Source of the DNA: Hyphomonadaceae bacterium
GTDB lineage: Bacteria; Pseudomonadota; Alphaproteobacteria; Caulobacterales; Aquidulcibacteraceae
DNA: 64,000 nt
NCBI GenBank assembly: GCA_016791425.1
Contig: JAEUMQ010000007.1
Span: 62,001 to 126,000 of the forward strand
Reading direction: 5' to 3'
The translations under genes and the position numbers were made by a program. Of this stretch, positions 50,551 to 58,036 are shown piece by piece; the stretch's first letter is position 1, and each line of letters begins with the position of its first letter. The notes beneath the pieces were generated by a model. That model did not search any database and was not told the origin of the DNA. It saw nothing but the letters and a program-made list of their open reading frames with translations.

Positions 50551-51633
50551 AGAAGCCGCCTCTTTCTTCGCAGCGCCGTTGGTCGCCGGCTTCCCGTCGT
50601 CGCTGAGCATGATCGCCATCCACAGCGTGTGCCGCGACTGCGCCAGGATCACCATCGCCGTCACCGTCAGCGGCGTGGAGAGGAACGCCCCCACCGGCCC
50701 CAGCAGCGCGCCCCACAGCGCCAGCGACAGCAGCACCACGATCGGATCGATATTCAGGCTCCGGCTCTGCATGCGCGGCTGCACGATGTTGCCGATCGCC
50801 GCCTGCACGATCTGCAGCCCGACGAGCAGAAGCAGCGCCGTGCGCCAGTCGCCCGACACCGCCAGGAAGAAGATCGGCGGCGCCAGGATGCCGACCGCGC
50901 CCCCGACGATCGGCACATAGCTCGCGATGAAGATCACGAACGCCCAAAACAGCGGCTGCGGAACCCCGCACGCCCACATCAGCGCCCACGACAGCACGCC
51001 GAGCATGATCCCGGTCGCGGTCTGCACCCACACATAGCTTTCCACCGCCCCGCGGATGCGCTCGAAGAACGCCTCCGCCTCGGCGAGTCCCGCGCGCGCG
51101 CCCGTCAGCGCCAGGAGCTTGCGCGAGAATGAGCGCCGCGACGCCATCATGAAGCCGAGATAGAGGATCACCAGCCCCGCGGTCCCCGCCGCCGAGCGCA
51201 GCCAGCCCGCCACCACCCCGATGATCGCCGAGATGTTGAGCTCGCCGGAGAACCGCTCCCATCCCGCCGGCAGGCTCACCCCGAACATCCGCTGCAGCGA
51301 CGCGGTCACGCCCTGGAAGCGCTGCTCGTAGGTCTCCACGTCCGCCGCGATGTCCGCGACATTCTCCGCCACGATCCACACGATCGCGCCGAACGCCCCG
51401 AGGATGACCACGATCGCCGCCGCCATCGCCAGCGGCCGCGGCGTCTTCGGCCATGCGCGCCGGATCATCCGCGACAGGCCGCCGATGACCACCAGGAGGA
51501 AGAGCGCCAGCAGGAACGGCGCCAGGATGTCCCGCAGCAGATAGATCGCCGCCGCCGACGCGATCACCGCGAGCACGATCGCGGAATTTTCGCCCGCGCT
51601 CGCCCGCGCCTCGCCGTCTTCCGCCGCGCTCAT
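50536..51633 (-). CDS. AI-2E family (PerM-like) transporter
   Basis: 365 residues from ATG 51633. About eight membrane helices occur in the family pattern: 'AIVLAVIASAAAIYLLRDILAPFLLALFLLVVIGGLSRMI', a cytoplasmic helical region and the conserved 'FVIFIASYVPIVGGAVGILAPPIFFLAVSGDWRTALLLLVGLQIVQAAIGNIVQPRMQSRSLNIDPIVVLLSLALWGALLGPVGAFLSTPLTV'. Members move autoinducer-2 or cations; no ligand is indicated here. The C-terminus is short and hydrophilic. Confidence 0.92.
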   Translation of the reverse strand: MSAAEDGEARASAGENSAIVLAVIASAAAIYLLRDILAPFLLALFLLVVIGGLSRMIRRAWPKTPRPLAMAAAIVVILGAFGAIVWIVAENVADIAADVETYEQRFQGVTASLQRMFGVSLPAGWERFSGELNISAIIGVVAGWLRSAAGTAGLVILYLGFMMASRRSFSRKLLALTGARAGLAEAEAFFERIRGAVESYVWVQTATGIMLGVLSWALMWACGVPQPLFWAFVIFIASYVPIVGGAVGILAPPIFFLAVSGDWRTALLLLVGLQIVQAAIGNIVQPRMQSRSLNIDPIVVLLSLALWGALLGPVGAFLSTPLTVTAMVILAQSRHTLWMAIMLSDDGKPATNGAAKKEAASSVDG

Positions 51634-51713
51634 GCCTCGTCCTCCCCGCCATTGAAGCAAACCCGCTTCAGAAGGCTACGGAGAACGCCGCCTGCACGAA
51701 CGCGGTTGCGTCC

Positions 51714-52118
51714 TCAGCAGGGTGCGCGGCGCTCGACGATCACCGGGCGGTCATAATAGGGATCGTAGCGCCGCTCGCGCACGATGCAGGTCCGCGGACG
51801 ATCATAATAGCCGCGCCGACCATACGAGCGATCGCCGTAATAGCCGTCCCGGTAAGGCACGTCACGGTAATAGCCGTCTTCGTAATAGCCGCGGTCGCGT
51901 CGGCTGCTGGTGAGCGCCGAGCCGAGGATCGCCCCAAGCGCCAGCCCGACCACGCCCGCCGCCACGGCGTCATCGTTTCTGTGGTCCCGGCGCCCGTCAT
52001 GATGCCTGTCGTAGCGCCGCTCGTAATGCCGCCCGCGGTCGTCCGCGAACGCCGTACCCGGCGCGACGCTGGTCGCCATGATCGCCGCGGCCAAAACTGC
52101 CCCGATCGCCTTCTTCAT
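51714..52118 (-). CDS. Secreted Tyr/Arg/Asp-rich protein with glycine-zipper segment
   Basis: 134 residues from ATG 52118, with MKKAIGAVLAAAIMATSVAPGTAFA as signal peptide. A His/Arg/Asp-rich region is followed by one hydrophobic stretch (VAAGVVGLALGAILGSALT) with GxxxG spacing typical of glycine-zipper (RcnB/17-kDa-antigen-like) envelope proteins, then a 'YYxxGYY' repetitive tail and a final Cys. It may insert in the outer membrane. Function unknown. Confidence 0.75.
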   Translation of the reverse strand: MKKAIGAVLAAAIMATSVAPGTAFADDRGRHYERRYDRHHDGRRDHRNDDAVAAGVVGLALGAILGSALTSSRRDRGYYEDGYYRDVPYRDGYYGDRSYGRRGYYDRPRTCIVRERRYDPYYDRPVIVERRAPC

Positions 52119-52259
52119 CGATGCTCTCCCTGGAGCTTGCAGGCTGCCAGGGTCTGCCTGAACCGCGCCTGAACGGGGCCCTCCGCGGGCGCCGGCCTTG
52201 ATGCGGCTCAAGTCGCCGGCTCCAGCGCCCCGCTACGCTGGCTGAAGCGAGGAACAGCC

Positions 52260-52646
52260 TTGTCGACAGCGACCGAAACCCCCTTTGACCTGCTCGGCGG
52301 GCGCGACACGATGCAGGCCATCGTCGATCGCTTCTATGACCTGATGGACTCCGATCCAGCCTATGCCGAGCTGCGCGCCATGCACGCGCCCGACCTGACC
52401 AAGATGCGCCGCTCGCTCGCCGGCTTCCTCACCGCCTGGGCCGGCGGCCCGCGCGACTGGTTCGAGGAGAACCCGGGCAAGTGCATGATGAGCGCGCACG
52501 ACCCCTTCGCCATCTCGCCCGCGATCGCCGGCCAATGGGCCGAGGCCATGCGGCGCGCGATCGCCGATGTCGCGCCGGCCAATGCAGCGCTGGCCGCTCA
52601 GATGGGAGAGATCCTCGCAAAGATGGCCCAAGGCATGGCCCGCTAA
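52260..52646 (+). CDS. Group II truncated hemoglobin
   Basis: 128 residues. 'TPFDLLGGRDTMQAIVDRFYDLMDSDPAYAELRAMHAPDLTKMRRSLAGFLTAWAGGP' is the N-terminal part of group II globins (phenylalanine/tyrosine in helix B, 'LRAMHAPDL' before E helix). 'CMMSAHDPFAISPAIAGQWAEAMRRA' includes the haem-proximal His and Trp of helix G. It binds O2 or NO. The start is TTG 52260 (GAGGA seven bases upstream). Confidence 0.92.
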   Translation: MSTATETPFDLLGGRDTMQAIVDRFYDLMDSDPAYAELRAMHAPDLTKMRRSLAGFLTAWAGGPRDWFEENPGKCMMSAHDPFAISPAIAGQWAEAMRRAIADVAPANAALAAQMGEILAKMAQGMAR

Positions 52647-52993
52647 CGCGGCTCCTGATCGCCCTTGCCCATCGCCAGCCGTGCGATGTGGCCGTCTTTG
52701 ATCGTGTAGATCGCCACGACCTCGAAGCGCTCGCCGCCGGGCGCCCGCTCGCCTTCCTCGTGGTCCACCACGATGTTCCCGAGCACGATCCGGTTCTTCG
52801 ACCACGCCCGGTTCTGCGGGAATTCCGCGAAAGTCTTCGCAAACCGCGCCTGGAACGCTTCCCGCCCCTTCAGCGTCAAGTTCCCCGCCAGGTCCGTGAT
52901 CTCCACGTCCGCCGCATAGAAGCTCGCGAGCAGCTCCGCGTCGCCGGCATTGTACGCCGCGTATTGCGCGTCCACGATCTCGTTCGGACTCAT
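52643..52993 (-). CDS. NTF2/SnoaL-like small protein
   Basis: 116 residues from ATG 52993. 'VDAQYAAYNAGDAELLASFYAADVEITDLAGNLTLKGREAFQARFAKTFAEFP' is a typical SnoaL/NTF2-like cone fold with a hydrophobic pocket, and 'VVAIYTIKDGHIARL' ends it. Proteins of this fold act as isomerases, hydrolases or subunits; the function cannot be assigned. It overlaps the hemoglobin gene's stop on the opposite strand by four bases. Confidence 0.85.
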   Translation of the reverse strand: MSPNEIVDAQYAAYNAGDAELLASFYAADVEITDLAGNLTLKGREAFQARFAKTFAEFPQNRAWSKNRIVLGNIVVDHEEGERAPGGERFEVVAIYTIKDGHIARLAMGKGDQEPR

Positions 52994-53079
52994 GGCTCCG
53001 ACCAAGCGCCTCCCCCCGAGCAGGGTCAAGCGCCTCCAGCTACCTTGCACCCCGCCGCCTCCGGCCGATACCTTCACTC

Positions 53080-54132
53080 ATGAAACGCCTCCTCCCGCTG
53101 CTCGTTCTCGCCCTCGCGGCATGCGCGACACCCTCGGCGCGTCCGCACACCGACCGGCTCGGCCTCGACGCCCTAACCGCCGCCGTCGAGACCGGCGCCT
53201 ATCAGCGCATCGAGGCGATAATCGTCGAACGCGACGGCGCCATCCTCTACGAGCGCTATTTCGGAGAGGCCGGCCCCGACACCCGCATCGACGCGCGCTC
53301 GGCCGGCAAGTCGATCACCGCGCTCGCACTCGGCGCCGCGATCGACGACGGCATGATCGCAAGCGTCGATGCCCCCGCGTTAGCATATTTCGACGCCGAG
53401 GCCCCGATCGCGCACGACAGCCCCGTCAAGCGCGCGGTCACGCTGCGCGATCTTCTCACTATGTCGTCCGCGCTCGATTGCGACGACTGGCGTGAGGAGA
53501 GCCCCGGCAACGAGGAGCGCATGTACGAGACACGCGACTGGACCCGTTTCGCGCTCGATATTCCGGCCACGGACGGATACGTCCGCGACGCGCAGGGATA
53601 CGGCCGTTTCTCCTATTGCACGGCCGGCGCCTTCCTGCTCGGCCGGATTGTGGAGCGCGCCGCCGGCGAGCCGTTCGACGCCTACGTCGAGCGCCGCCTC
53701 TTCGCTCCGCTCGGAATCGTCGCGCCGGAATGGCGCCGCTCACCCCTCGGGCAGGTCCAATCAGGCGGCCAGCTCGGCCTCCGCGCGCGCGATTTCCAGG
53801 CGCTCGGTCGCCTCGTTCTCGACGACGGCGTCGCGCCGGACGGCCGCCGCCTCGTCTCCGCGCAATGGCTGCGCGAGATGACGACGCCCGTCCGCCAGGC
53901 CAATAGCGACGACGGCTACGGCTATCTCTGGTGGACGCGATCGTTCTCCGCCGCCGGTGCGCGCCGCTACCACAGCGCCTACATGTCCGGCAACGGCGGC
54001 AACAAGGTCGTTGTCGTCCCGGAGCTCGACGCGGTCGTCGTCGTCCTGAGCACGGTCTACAATCAGCCGACCATGCACCGCCAATCGACCGACCTGATCG
54101 AGCGCCACATCCTCCCCACGCTGCGACTTTAG
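53080..54132 (+). CDS. Lipoprotein serine hydrolase, beta-lactamase class C/DD-peptidase type
   Basis: 350 residues. MKRLLPLLVLALAACAT is a lipobox signal. The SxxK motif is SAGKSITA, and the second YxN-like motif is 'FSYCTAG' (Tyr kept, Asn replaced by Thr). The third HTG/KTG-like element lies in 'MSGNGGNKVVVV', where the usual basic residue is missing. The family includes esterases and peptidases as well as beta-lactamases; the altered motifs favour an esterase-like role. It seems to be monocistronic. Confidence 0.87.
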   Translation: MKRLLPLLVLALAACATPSARPHTDRLGLDALTAAVETGAYQRIEAIIVERDGAILYERYFGEAGPDTRIDARSAGKSITALALGAAIDDGMIASVDAPALAYFDAEAPIAHDSPVKRAVTLRDLLTMSSALDCDDWREESPGNEERMYETRDWTRFALDIPATDGYVRDAQGYGRFSYCTAGAFLLGRIVERAAGEPFDAYVERRLFAPLGIVAPEWRRSPLGQVQSGGQLGLRARDFQALGRLVLDDGVAPDGRRLVSAQWLREMTTPVRQANSDDGYGYLWWTRSFSAAGARRYHSAYMSGNGGNKVVVVPELDAVVVVLSTVYNQPTMHRQSTDLIERHILPTLRL

Positions 54133-54145
54133 CTCACCGAGCGCC

Positions 54146-54304
54146 TCACACGTCTGAGACATGAAAGGTCGGCGCGTCCCTCATTTCCGCATTGACCTGC
54201 TCGGCGTGCTTGTTGATCACGGCCGCATCGCTCGCATGCCGACGCATCCGCGTAATCGACTCCAGGAAGTCGCGCAGAGTCCGACCAAACGAAAGCAAGA
54301 GCAC
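54146..54304 (-). CDS. Possible small ORF resembling an antitoxin C-terminus
   Basis: GTG 54304 to TGA 54146 would encode 52 residues. It ends 'RRHASDAAVINKHAEQVNAEMRDAPTFHVSDV', which looks like the toxin-binding tail of short antitoxins ('NxxAExLNxEaxDvl'). The start region (VLLLSFGRTLRDFLE) is ordinary coding-like sequence. No toxin gene is next to it; the gene lies in the gap between the serine hydrolase and methyltransferase. It could be a remnant or a chance ORF; there is no clear ribosome site. Confidence 0.35.
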   Translation of the reverse strand: MLLLSFGRTLRDFLESITRMRRHASDAAVINKHAEQVNAEMRDAPTFHVSDV

Positions 54305-54305
54305 C

Positions 54306-55184
54306 CTAGCCCGGCTTCACGAACTTGAGCGTCATGCGGTCGCTCTCGCCGATCGCGTCATATTCCGTGCGGTCGAAGGCCGGATTGTCCGGTTGCCCAA
54401 GCGGCGAGGTGCGCCGCACCGGGGCCAGCGTCCATACGCCAAAGGGATGATCGCGATCGTCGCGCACATTGGCGTTGATCTCGCTCCGCCCCGCGAACCT
54501 CAGCCCCGCGCGCTCCGCCGCCGCGATGATGAACGCCTCCGGCACGTACCCCTTCGGCGCGGTCGCCGAAACGTCCGCGCCCTCCGCCGCGCGATGCTGC
54601 TCCACCGCCAGCACCCCGCCCGGCTTCAGCACGCGCGCAAACTCCGCCATGAACCGATCCGTGCGCCCTTCCGTGCGCGCCCAGCCATGGAACGTGCGCG
54701 CGGCAAGAATGAAATCCGCGCTGGCGTCCGCCGCGCCGAGCCCCGAATGCGGCCCGAAATCCACCACCGCCACGTCGCCATAGATCGTCTCGTCGGCCCA
54801 TTCCCCCTGGAACCCCGCGCGCGCCTCGCGCGCCCGCTGCGACACGGCCGGATCGCCGAGATCGACGAACCCGGCGATGTAGCGCCCGCCCGTCTCCTTC
54901 GCGTACGGGGCCAGGATCGGCGTCCACCACGCGCCCGCGCCCGGCTCGATGTCGATGATCGTCATCCCGGGCTTCAGCCCCCAGAACGTCAGCGACTCCA
55001 CAGGATGGCGCTGCGCGTCGCGCGCTCGCGCTTCCGGCGTCCGCCACGCCCCATCGACCGCGCGCTGCAGCGCCGCATCGCGCGCCGGCGCCTCGATCGA
55101 GGCCGCGCCGGGCCCGCCGCTCGCGCAACCCGCCGCAATCACGCCCGCAAACACCGCCGCGATCGCCGCTCTCAGTCCCGACAT
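54306..55184 (-). CDS. Lipoprotein-signal class I SAM methyltransferase
   Basis: 292 residues from ATG 55184. MSGLRAAIAAVFAGVIAAGCASGG gives a lipobox. The Rossmann domain shows 'KPGMTIIDIEPGAGAWWTPILAPYAKETGGRYIAGFVD' (motif I-like), 'ADFILAARTFHGWARTEGRTDRFMAEFARVLKPGGVLAVEQHRA' (motifs IV-V). A SAM-dependent enzyme outside the cytoplasm lacks an obvious methyl donor, so the export signal is odd; this COG4798-like family is known to carry signals, and its role is unclear. Confidence 0.85.
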   Translation of the reverse strand: MSGLRAAIAAVFAGVIAAGCASGGPGAASIEAPARDAALQRAVDGAWRTPEARARDAQRHPVESLTFWGLKPGMTIIDIEPGAGAWWTPILAPYAKETGGRYIAGFVDLGDPAVSQRAREARAGFQGEWADETIYGDVAVVDFGPHSGLGAADASADFILAARTFHGWARTEGRTDRFMAEFARVLKPGGVLAVEQHRAAEGADVSATAPKGYVPEAFIIAAAERAGLRFAGRSEINANVRDDRDHPFGVWTLAPVRRTSPLGQPDNPAFDRTEYDAIGESDRMTLKFVKPG

Positions 55185-55288
55185 GCCGTCCCTCCGCGCT
55201 CCCGTTTCGACGTACACGGAGCTTCGCGGGCGACCTAGCACGCGCCCCTCGGCGCGGCCAATTCACGGATGCGACATTGAAAGCGGGT

Positions 55289-55465
55289 CTAGCGCGCGCC
55301 GGGCCATAGCTGCGCGACCGCGCCGAGCGCGTGCACGAACACGTTCGCGACGAGCTTGGGCGCGATCAAATAGGTCGCCGCAAGCGCCGCCGCGACGATG
55401 CATGCGCCGCCGATCGCGAGCGCCACCCCGGAATCGCTCCGCGAAGAGGGCGCGTCCGCCGCCAT
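55289..55465 (-). CDS. 58-residue single-pass membrane protein
   Basis: ATG 55465 to TAG 55289, eight bases after the threonine dehydratase stop on the same strand, so probably cotranscribed. MAADAPSSRSDSGVALAIGG is followed by one hydrophobic helix ('IGGACIVAAALAATYLIA') and a hydrophobic C-terminus 'VFVHALGAVAQLWPGAR'. Unrecognised; it could be a small membrane regulator or a non-essential accessory. Confidence 0.65.
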   Translation of the reverse strand: MAADAPSSRSDSGVALAIGGACIVAAALAATYLIAPKLVANVFVHALGAVAQLWPGAR

Positions 55466-55473
55466 GCGCGTCT

Positions 55474-56727
55474 CTAAAGCCGCCGCGGCGGATACCCGCA
55501 CGCCGAAAGCGCATCGACCACTTCCTGCGTGTGCTGCGCGTCGCGCGTCTCGATGAGGATATCGAACTCCGCGCCCTTCGCCGGCACATCGAGCGCCAGG
55601 CGATTGTGCGCCACCTCGATGATGTTGGCGCCGAGATCGCCGATCACCTTCGACACCTTCGCTAAGAGCCCCGGCCGGTCGTCGCCGATGATGCGCAGCC
55701 GCGAGATCCGCCCTTCGCGCACCAGCCCGCGCGTCAGCACCGACGCCAGCAGCCTGGGATCGATGTTCCCGCCGCAGAGGATGAGCCCAACCTTGCGCCC
55801 CGCGAACCGCGTCGGATGCGCCAGCAATGCCGCCAGCGCCGCCGCGCCCGCGCCTTCCGCCACCGTCTTCTCGACATTGGCGAACAGCGTCACCGCCTGC
55901 TCCAGATGCGGCTCGTCCACCAGCACCACGTCGTTCACCAGCGCCCGGCAGATCTCCAGATTGAGCCGTCCGCATTGCTTGACCGCGATGCCTTCCGCGA
56001 TCGTCTGCCCGCCGGTGATCGGCGTCTCGCCGCGCAGCTCGGCATAGAGCGAAGGATACATCCGCGCTTCCACCCCGACGATCTCGATCCCGGCTTTGAG
56101 ATGCTTCGCCGCGATCGCGTTGCCGGAAATGAGCCCCCCGCCGCCGACCGGAATAACGAGCATGTCGAGATCGGCATTGTCCTCCATCATCTCGAGCGCG
56201 ATCGTGCCTTGCCCGGCGATGATGTGCGGATCGTCGAACGGATGGATGAGCGTCAGCCCCTCGCGCTCCTTCAGCTGATAGCCGTAGGTGAACGAGTCCG
56301 CGATGCTCTCCCCGTGCAGCAGCACCCGCGCGCCATGCTTGCGCGTGTGCTCCACCTTCACGAACGGCGTGCCGATCGGCATCACGATCGTCGAGGGGAT
56401 CCCGAGCCGCGTCGCGTTGTACGCCACGCCCTGCGCGTGATTGCCGGCCGAGATCGCGATCACGCCCGCCCGCCGCTCCGCCTCGGTCAGCGTCATCAGC
56501 TTGTTGAGCGCGCCGCGCTCCTTGAACGAGGCCGTGAACTGCAGGTTCTCGAACTTGATCCAGACCTCCGCGCCGGTGATCTCGGACAGCGTCCGCGAAT
56601 GCCTGAGCGGCGTCCGCTCCACCTTGCCCATAATCCGCGCCTTGGCCTCCAGCACGTCTTCGTACCGGACCGGCAGCCCTTTCGAGACGGCGGCGAGCTT
56701 GGGTTTGGTTGCGGTTTGTTCTGCCAT
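55474..56727 (-). CDS. ilvA: Threonine dehydratase (threonine ammonia-lyase) with ACT domain
   Basis: 417 residues. PLP lysine in 'FTASFKERGALNKL', cofactor loops 'AISAGNHAQGVAY' and 'IPVGGGGLISGNAIAAKHL', and 'LSGGNIDP'-type 'LILCGGNIDPRLL' complete a fold-II lyase. A C-terminal ACT domain ('SRLRIIGDDRPGLLAKVSKVIGDLGANIIEVAHNRLALDVPAKGAEFDI') provides allosteric control. It converts threonine to 2-oxobutanoate, the first step to isoleucine. The long allosteric IlvA has two ACT-like repeats; this single-ACT form resembles TdcB/IlvA2. No other ilv genes are adjacent. Confidence 0.93.
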   Translation of the reverse strand: MAEQTATKPKLAAVSKGLPVRYEDVLEAKARIMGKVERTPLRHSRTLSEITGAEVWIKFENLQFTASFKERGALNKLMTLTEAERRAGVIAISAGNHAQGVAYNATRLGIPSTIVMPIGTPFVKVEHTRKHGARVLLHGESIADSFTYGYQLKEREGLTLIHPFDDPHIIAGQGTIALEMMEDNADLDMLVIPVGGGGLISGNAIAAKHLKAGIEIVGVEARMYPSLYAELRGETPITGGQTIAEGIAVKQCGRLNLEICRALVNDVVLVDEPHLEQAVTLFANVEKTVAEGAGAAALAALLAHPTRFAGRKVGLILCGGNIDPRLLASVLTRGLVREGRISRLRIIGDDRPGLLAKVSKVIGDLGANIIEVAHNRLALDVPAKGAEFDILIETRDAQHTQEVVDALSACGYPPRRL

Positions 56728-56782
56728 GATCCGTTGCTTCTAAAGGACTTCCCCGCCGCCGCAAAGCGGTGGCGGGAAGGCC

Positions 56783-56820
56783 CCTCCCCTTGAGGGGAGG
56801 GGGTAGGGGGTGGGCTGAGC
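56783..56820. repeat. Intergenic hairpin repeat copy
   Basis: CCCCTCCCCTTGAGGGGAGGGG and then GTAGGGGGTGGG, between threonine dehydratase and the microprotein pair. First hairpin only. Confidence 0.65.
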
Positions 56821-56943
56821 CTCAACCTCGCCAACGGAGGCTCCCGCACACCCCGTGCCCGCGGTCACAGCGCCAGGGTCAACGGCGCATTAGGTTCCAT
56901 TCATCGCAACGACGCGATGAGCCAAATGCCTGGAGCCAAACCG

Positions 56944-57036
56944 ATGACCCGCTTCGTTTCCCTGATCGCCGCCTGCTTCGTGGTCGCCGCCATCGCCACG
57001 CCGATCCTGACGCAAGCCGCGGCCATCGTCGCCTGA
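56944..57036 (+). CDS. 30-residue hydrophobic microprotein, copy 1
   Basis: ATG 56944 to TGA 57036: MTRFVSLIAACFVVAAIATP then ILTQAAAIVA. One hydrophobic segment fills nearly the whole length. A GGAG lies upstream (56932-56935). It is 18/30 identical to the next microprotein, with the same length, the same MTRF start and the same PILT...IVA end; the difference is spread through conservative positions. That pairing is the evidence that it is expressed. Function unknown; it could act as a membrane-associated small protein or leader. Confidence 0.65.
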   Translation: MTRFVSLIAACFVVAAIATPILTQAAAIVA

Positions 57037-57065
57037 CGCCCCAACCCTTTCCCAGGACACCCGCC

Positions 57066-57158
57066 ATGACCCGCTTCCTCTCCCTCACCGTCGCCGCCCT
57101 CGCTTTCGCAGTGGTCGCCTACCCGATCCTCACCACGGCCGCCGGCATCGTCGCCTGA
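57066..57158 (+). CDS. 30-residue hydrophobic microprotein, copy 2
   Basis: ATG 57066 to TGA 57158: MTRFLSLTVAALAFAVVAYP then ILTTAAGIVA. It follows copy 1 by 29 bases, with AGGA at 57054-57057. A terminator follows at 57237-57268, so the pair makes a short transcript. Tandem duplication with equal lengths suggests selection on both. They do not resemble any toxin I recognise. Confidence 0.65.
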   Translation: MTRFLSLTVAALAFAVVAYPILTTAAGIVA

Positions 57159-57481
57159 GCGACCCCTACATCGGCCCCTGTCGCGTGATCGGAAAAGTGC
57201 GAAACCGTTTCCGTGAATTGCGCGACAAAAAGAGAGAAGGGCGCGGAGTTGGCTCGCTCCGCGCCCTTTTCCTTTTCTCTAGAGATGAAGCTCTTTCCTC
57301 CCCCGTTCACGGGGGAGGTGGCGCGCGTAGCGCGACGGAGGGGGCGCAGCCGCGCTGACACAATCACAATTCGAATACGGACTATCCCCACCGGATTTTT
57401 GCGCCTAAGGCTGCGGCGGGCGGGATCACCACGCATCTTTTCCCGCCCCATCGACGGCTCAATGCTGCAGGGGAGGAAATC
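57159..57481 (+). terminator. Intergenic region: dispersed repeat, terminator and hairpin repeat
   Basis: 323 bases without a gene. The dispersed repeat (57184-57226) shares TGATCGGAAAAGT and GTGAAT with 37352-37393. A strong terminator follows: stem AAGGGCGCGGAG (57237-57248) / CTCCGCGCCCTT (57257-57268), then TTCCTTTTCTCT. Next is a hairpin-repeat variant CCTCCCCCGTTCACGGGGGAGG, then GTGGCGCGCGTAGCGCGAC and GGAGGGGG (57298-57347). The final 100 bases should hold the promoter of the secreted protein at 57482. Confidence 0.8.
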
Positions 57482-57931
57482 ATGTTGAAACATCTGCTTC
57501 TCGCGACTGCGCTTCTCGTCGGAACCGCCGCCGCCGCCCAGGCGCAATCCTTCACCTTCACCTCCGCCAGCACGACGTCGAACGTCGTGTCGGCCCAGCT
57601 CGGCGATACCACGCTCGCCAGCATGACCTTGAGCGGAACCGTGCAAACGACTGTCGAAGGCGCCCGCTCCGCCACGCGCGGAACCTTCACCTGCAACACC
57701 TGGACGACGCCCGGCGAGGACACCGACTCGCGCGGCATCTGCGACGCGTCCGAAGGAACCGCCGACAAGTTCTCCATCGCCTATCGCTGCTCGAACATGG
57801 ATGCGGCGACCCAGCTTGCCTATTGCTGGGGTGTGCTCGTCGGCGAGGCCGGCCGCTATGCCGGCAAGACCGGCACGGTCACCTGGCAAGGCACGCCCAC
57901 CGGCGCAACCGGCCAAGGCGCCTGGCGCTGA
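57482..57931 (+). CDS. Small secreted protein of unknown function
   Basis: 149 residues from ATG 57482 (GGGAGG lies about 11 bases upstream). MLKHLLLATALLVGTAAAAQAQ is a signal peptide. The remainder is Thr/Ser/Gly-rich with four Cys ('TFTCNTWTTPGEDTDSRGICDASEG ... YRCSNMDAATQLAYCWG'), suggesting two disulfides and a beta-rich fold. No family recognised. It is not linked to neighbours. Confidence 0.75.
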   Translation: MLKHLLLATALLVGTAAAAQAQSFTFTSASTTSNVVSAQLGDTTLASMTLSGTVQTTVEGARSATRGTFTCNTWTTPGEDTDSRGICDASEGTADKFSIAYRCSNMDAATQLAYCWGVLVGEAGRYAGKTGTVTWQGTPTGATGQGAWR

Positions 57932-57944
57932 TCCGCGACCTAAT

Positions 57945-58000
57945 CCCTCCCCGTCCCCGGGGAGGGTGTCATCGCGCAGCGATGACGGGTGGGGGGAACA
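57945..58000. repeat. Full hairpin repeat copy
   Basis: CCTCCCCGTCCCCGGGGAGG, then GTGTCATCGCGCAGCGATGAC and GGGTGGGG. Its second stem (GTCATCGC/GCGATGAC) differs from the copies at 50480 and 60932 (GTCGCCGC/GCGGCGAC) at two positions on each arm, both compensated. Confidence 0.75.
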
Positions 58001-58036
58001 CCACGCTCCCCACCCGTCACTTCGCGCACGCGCGCT

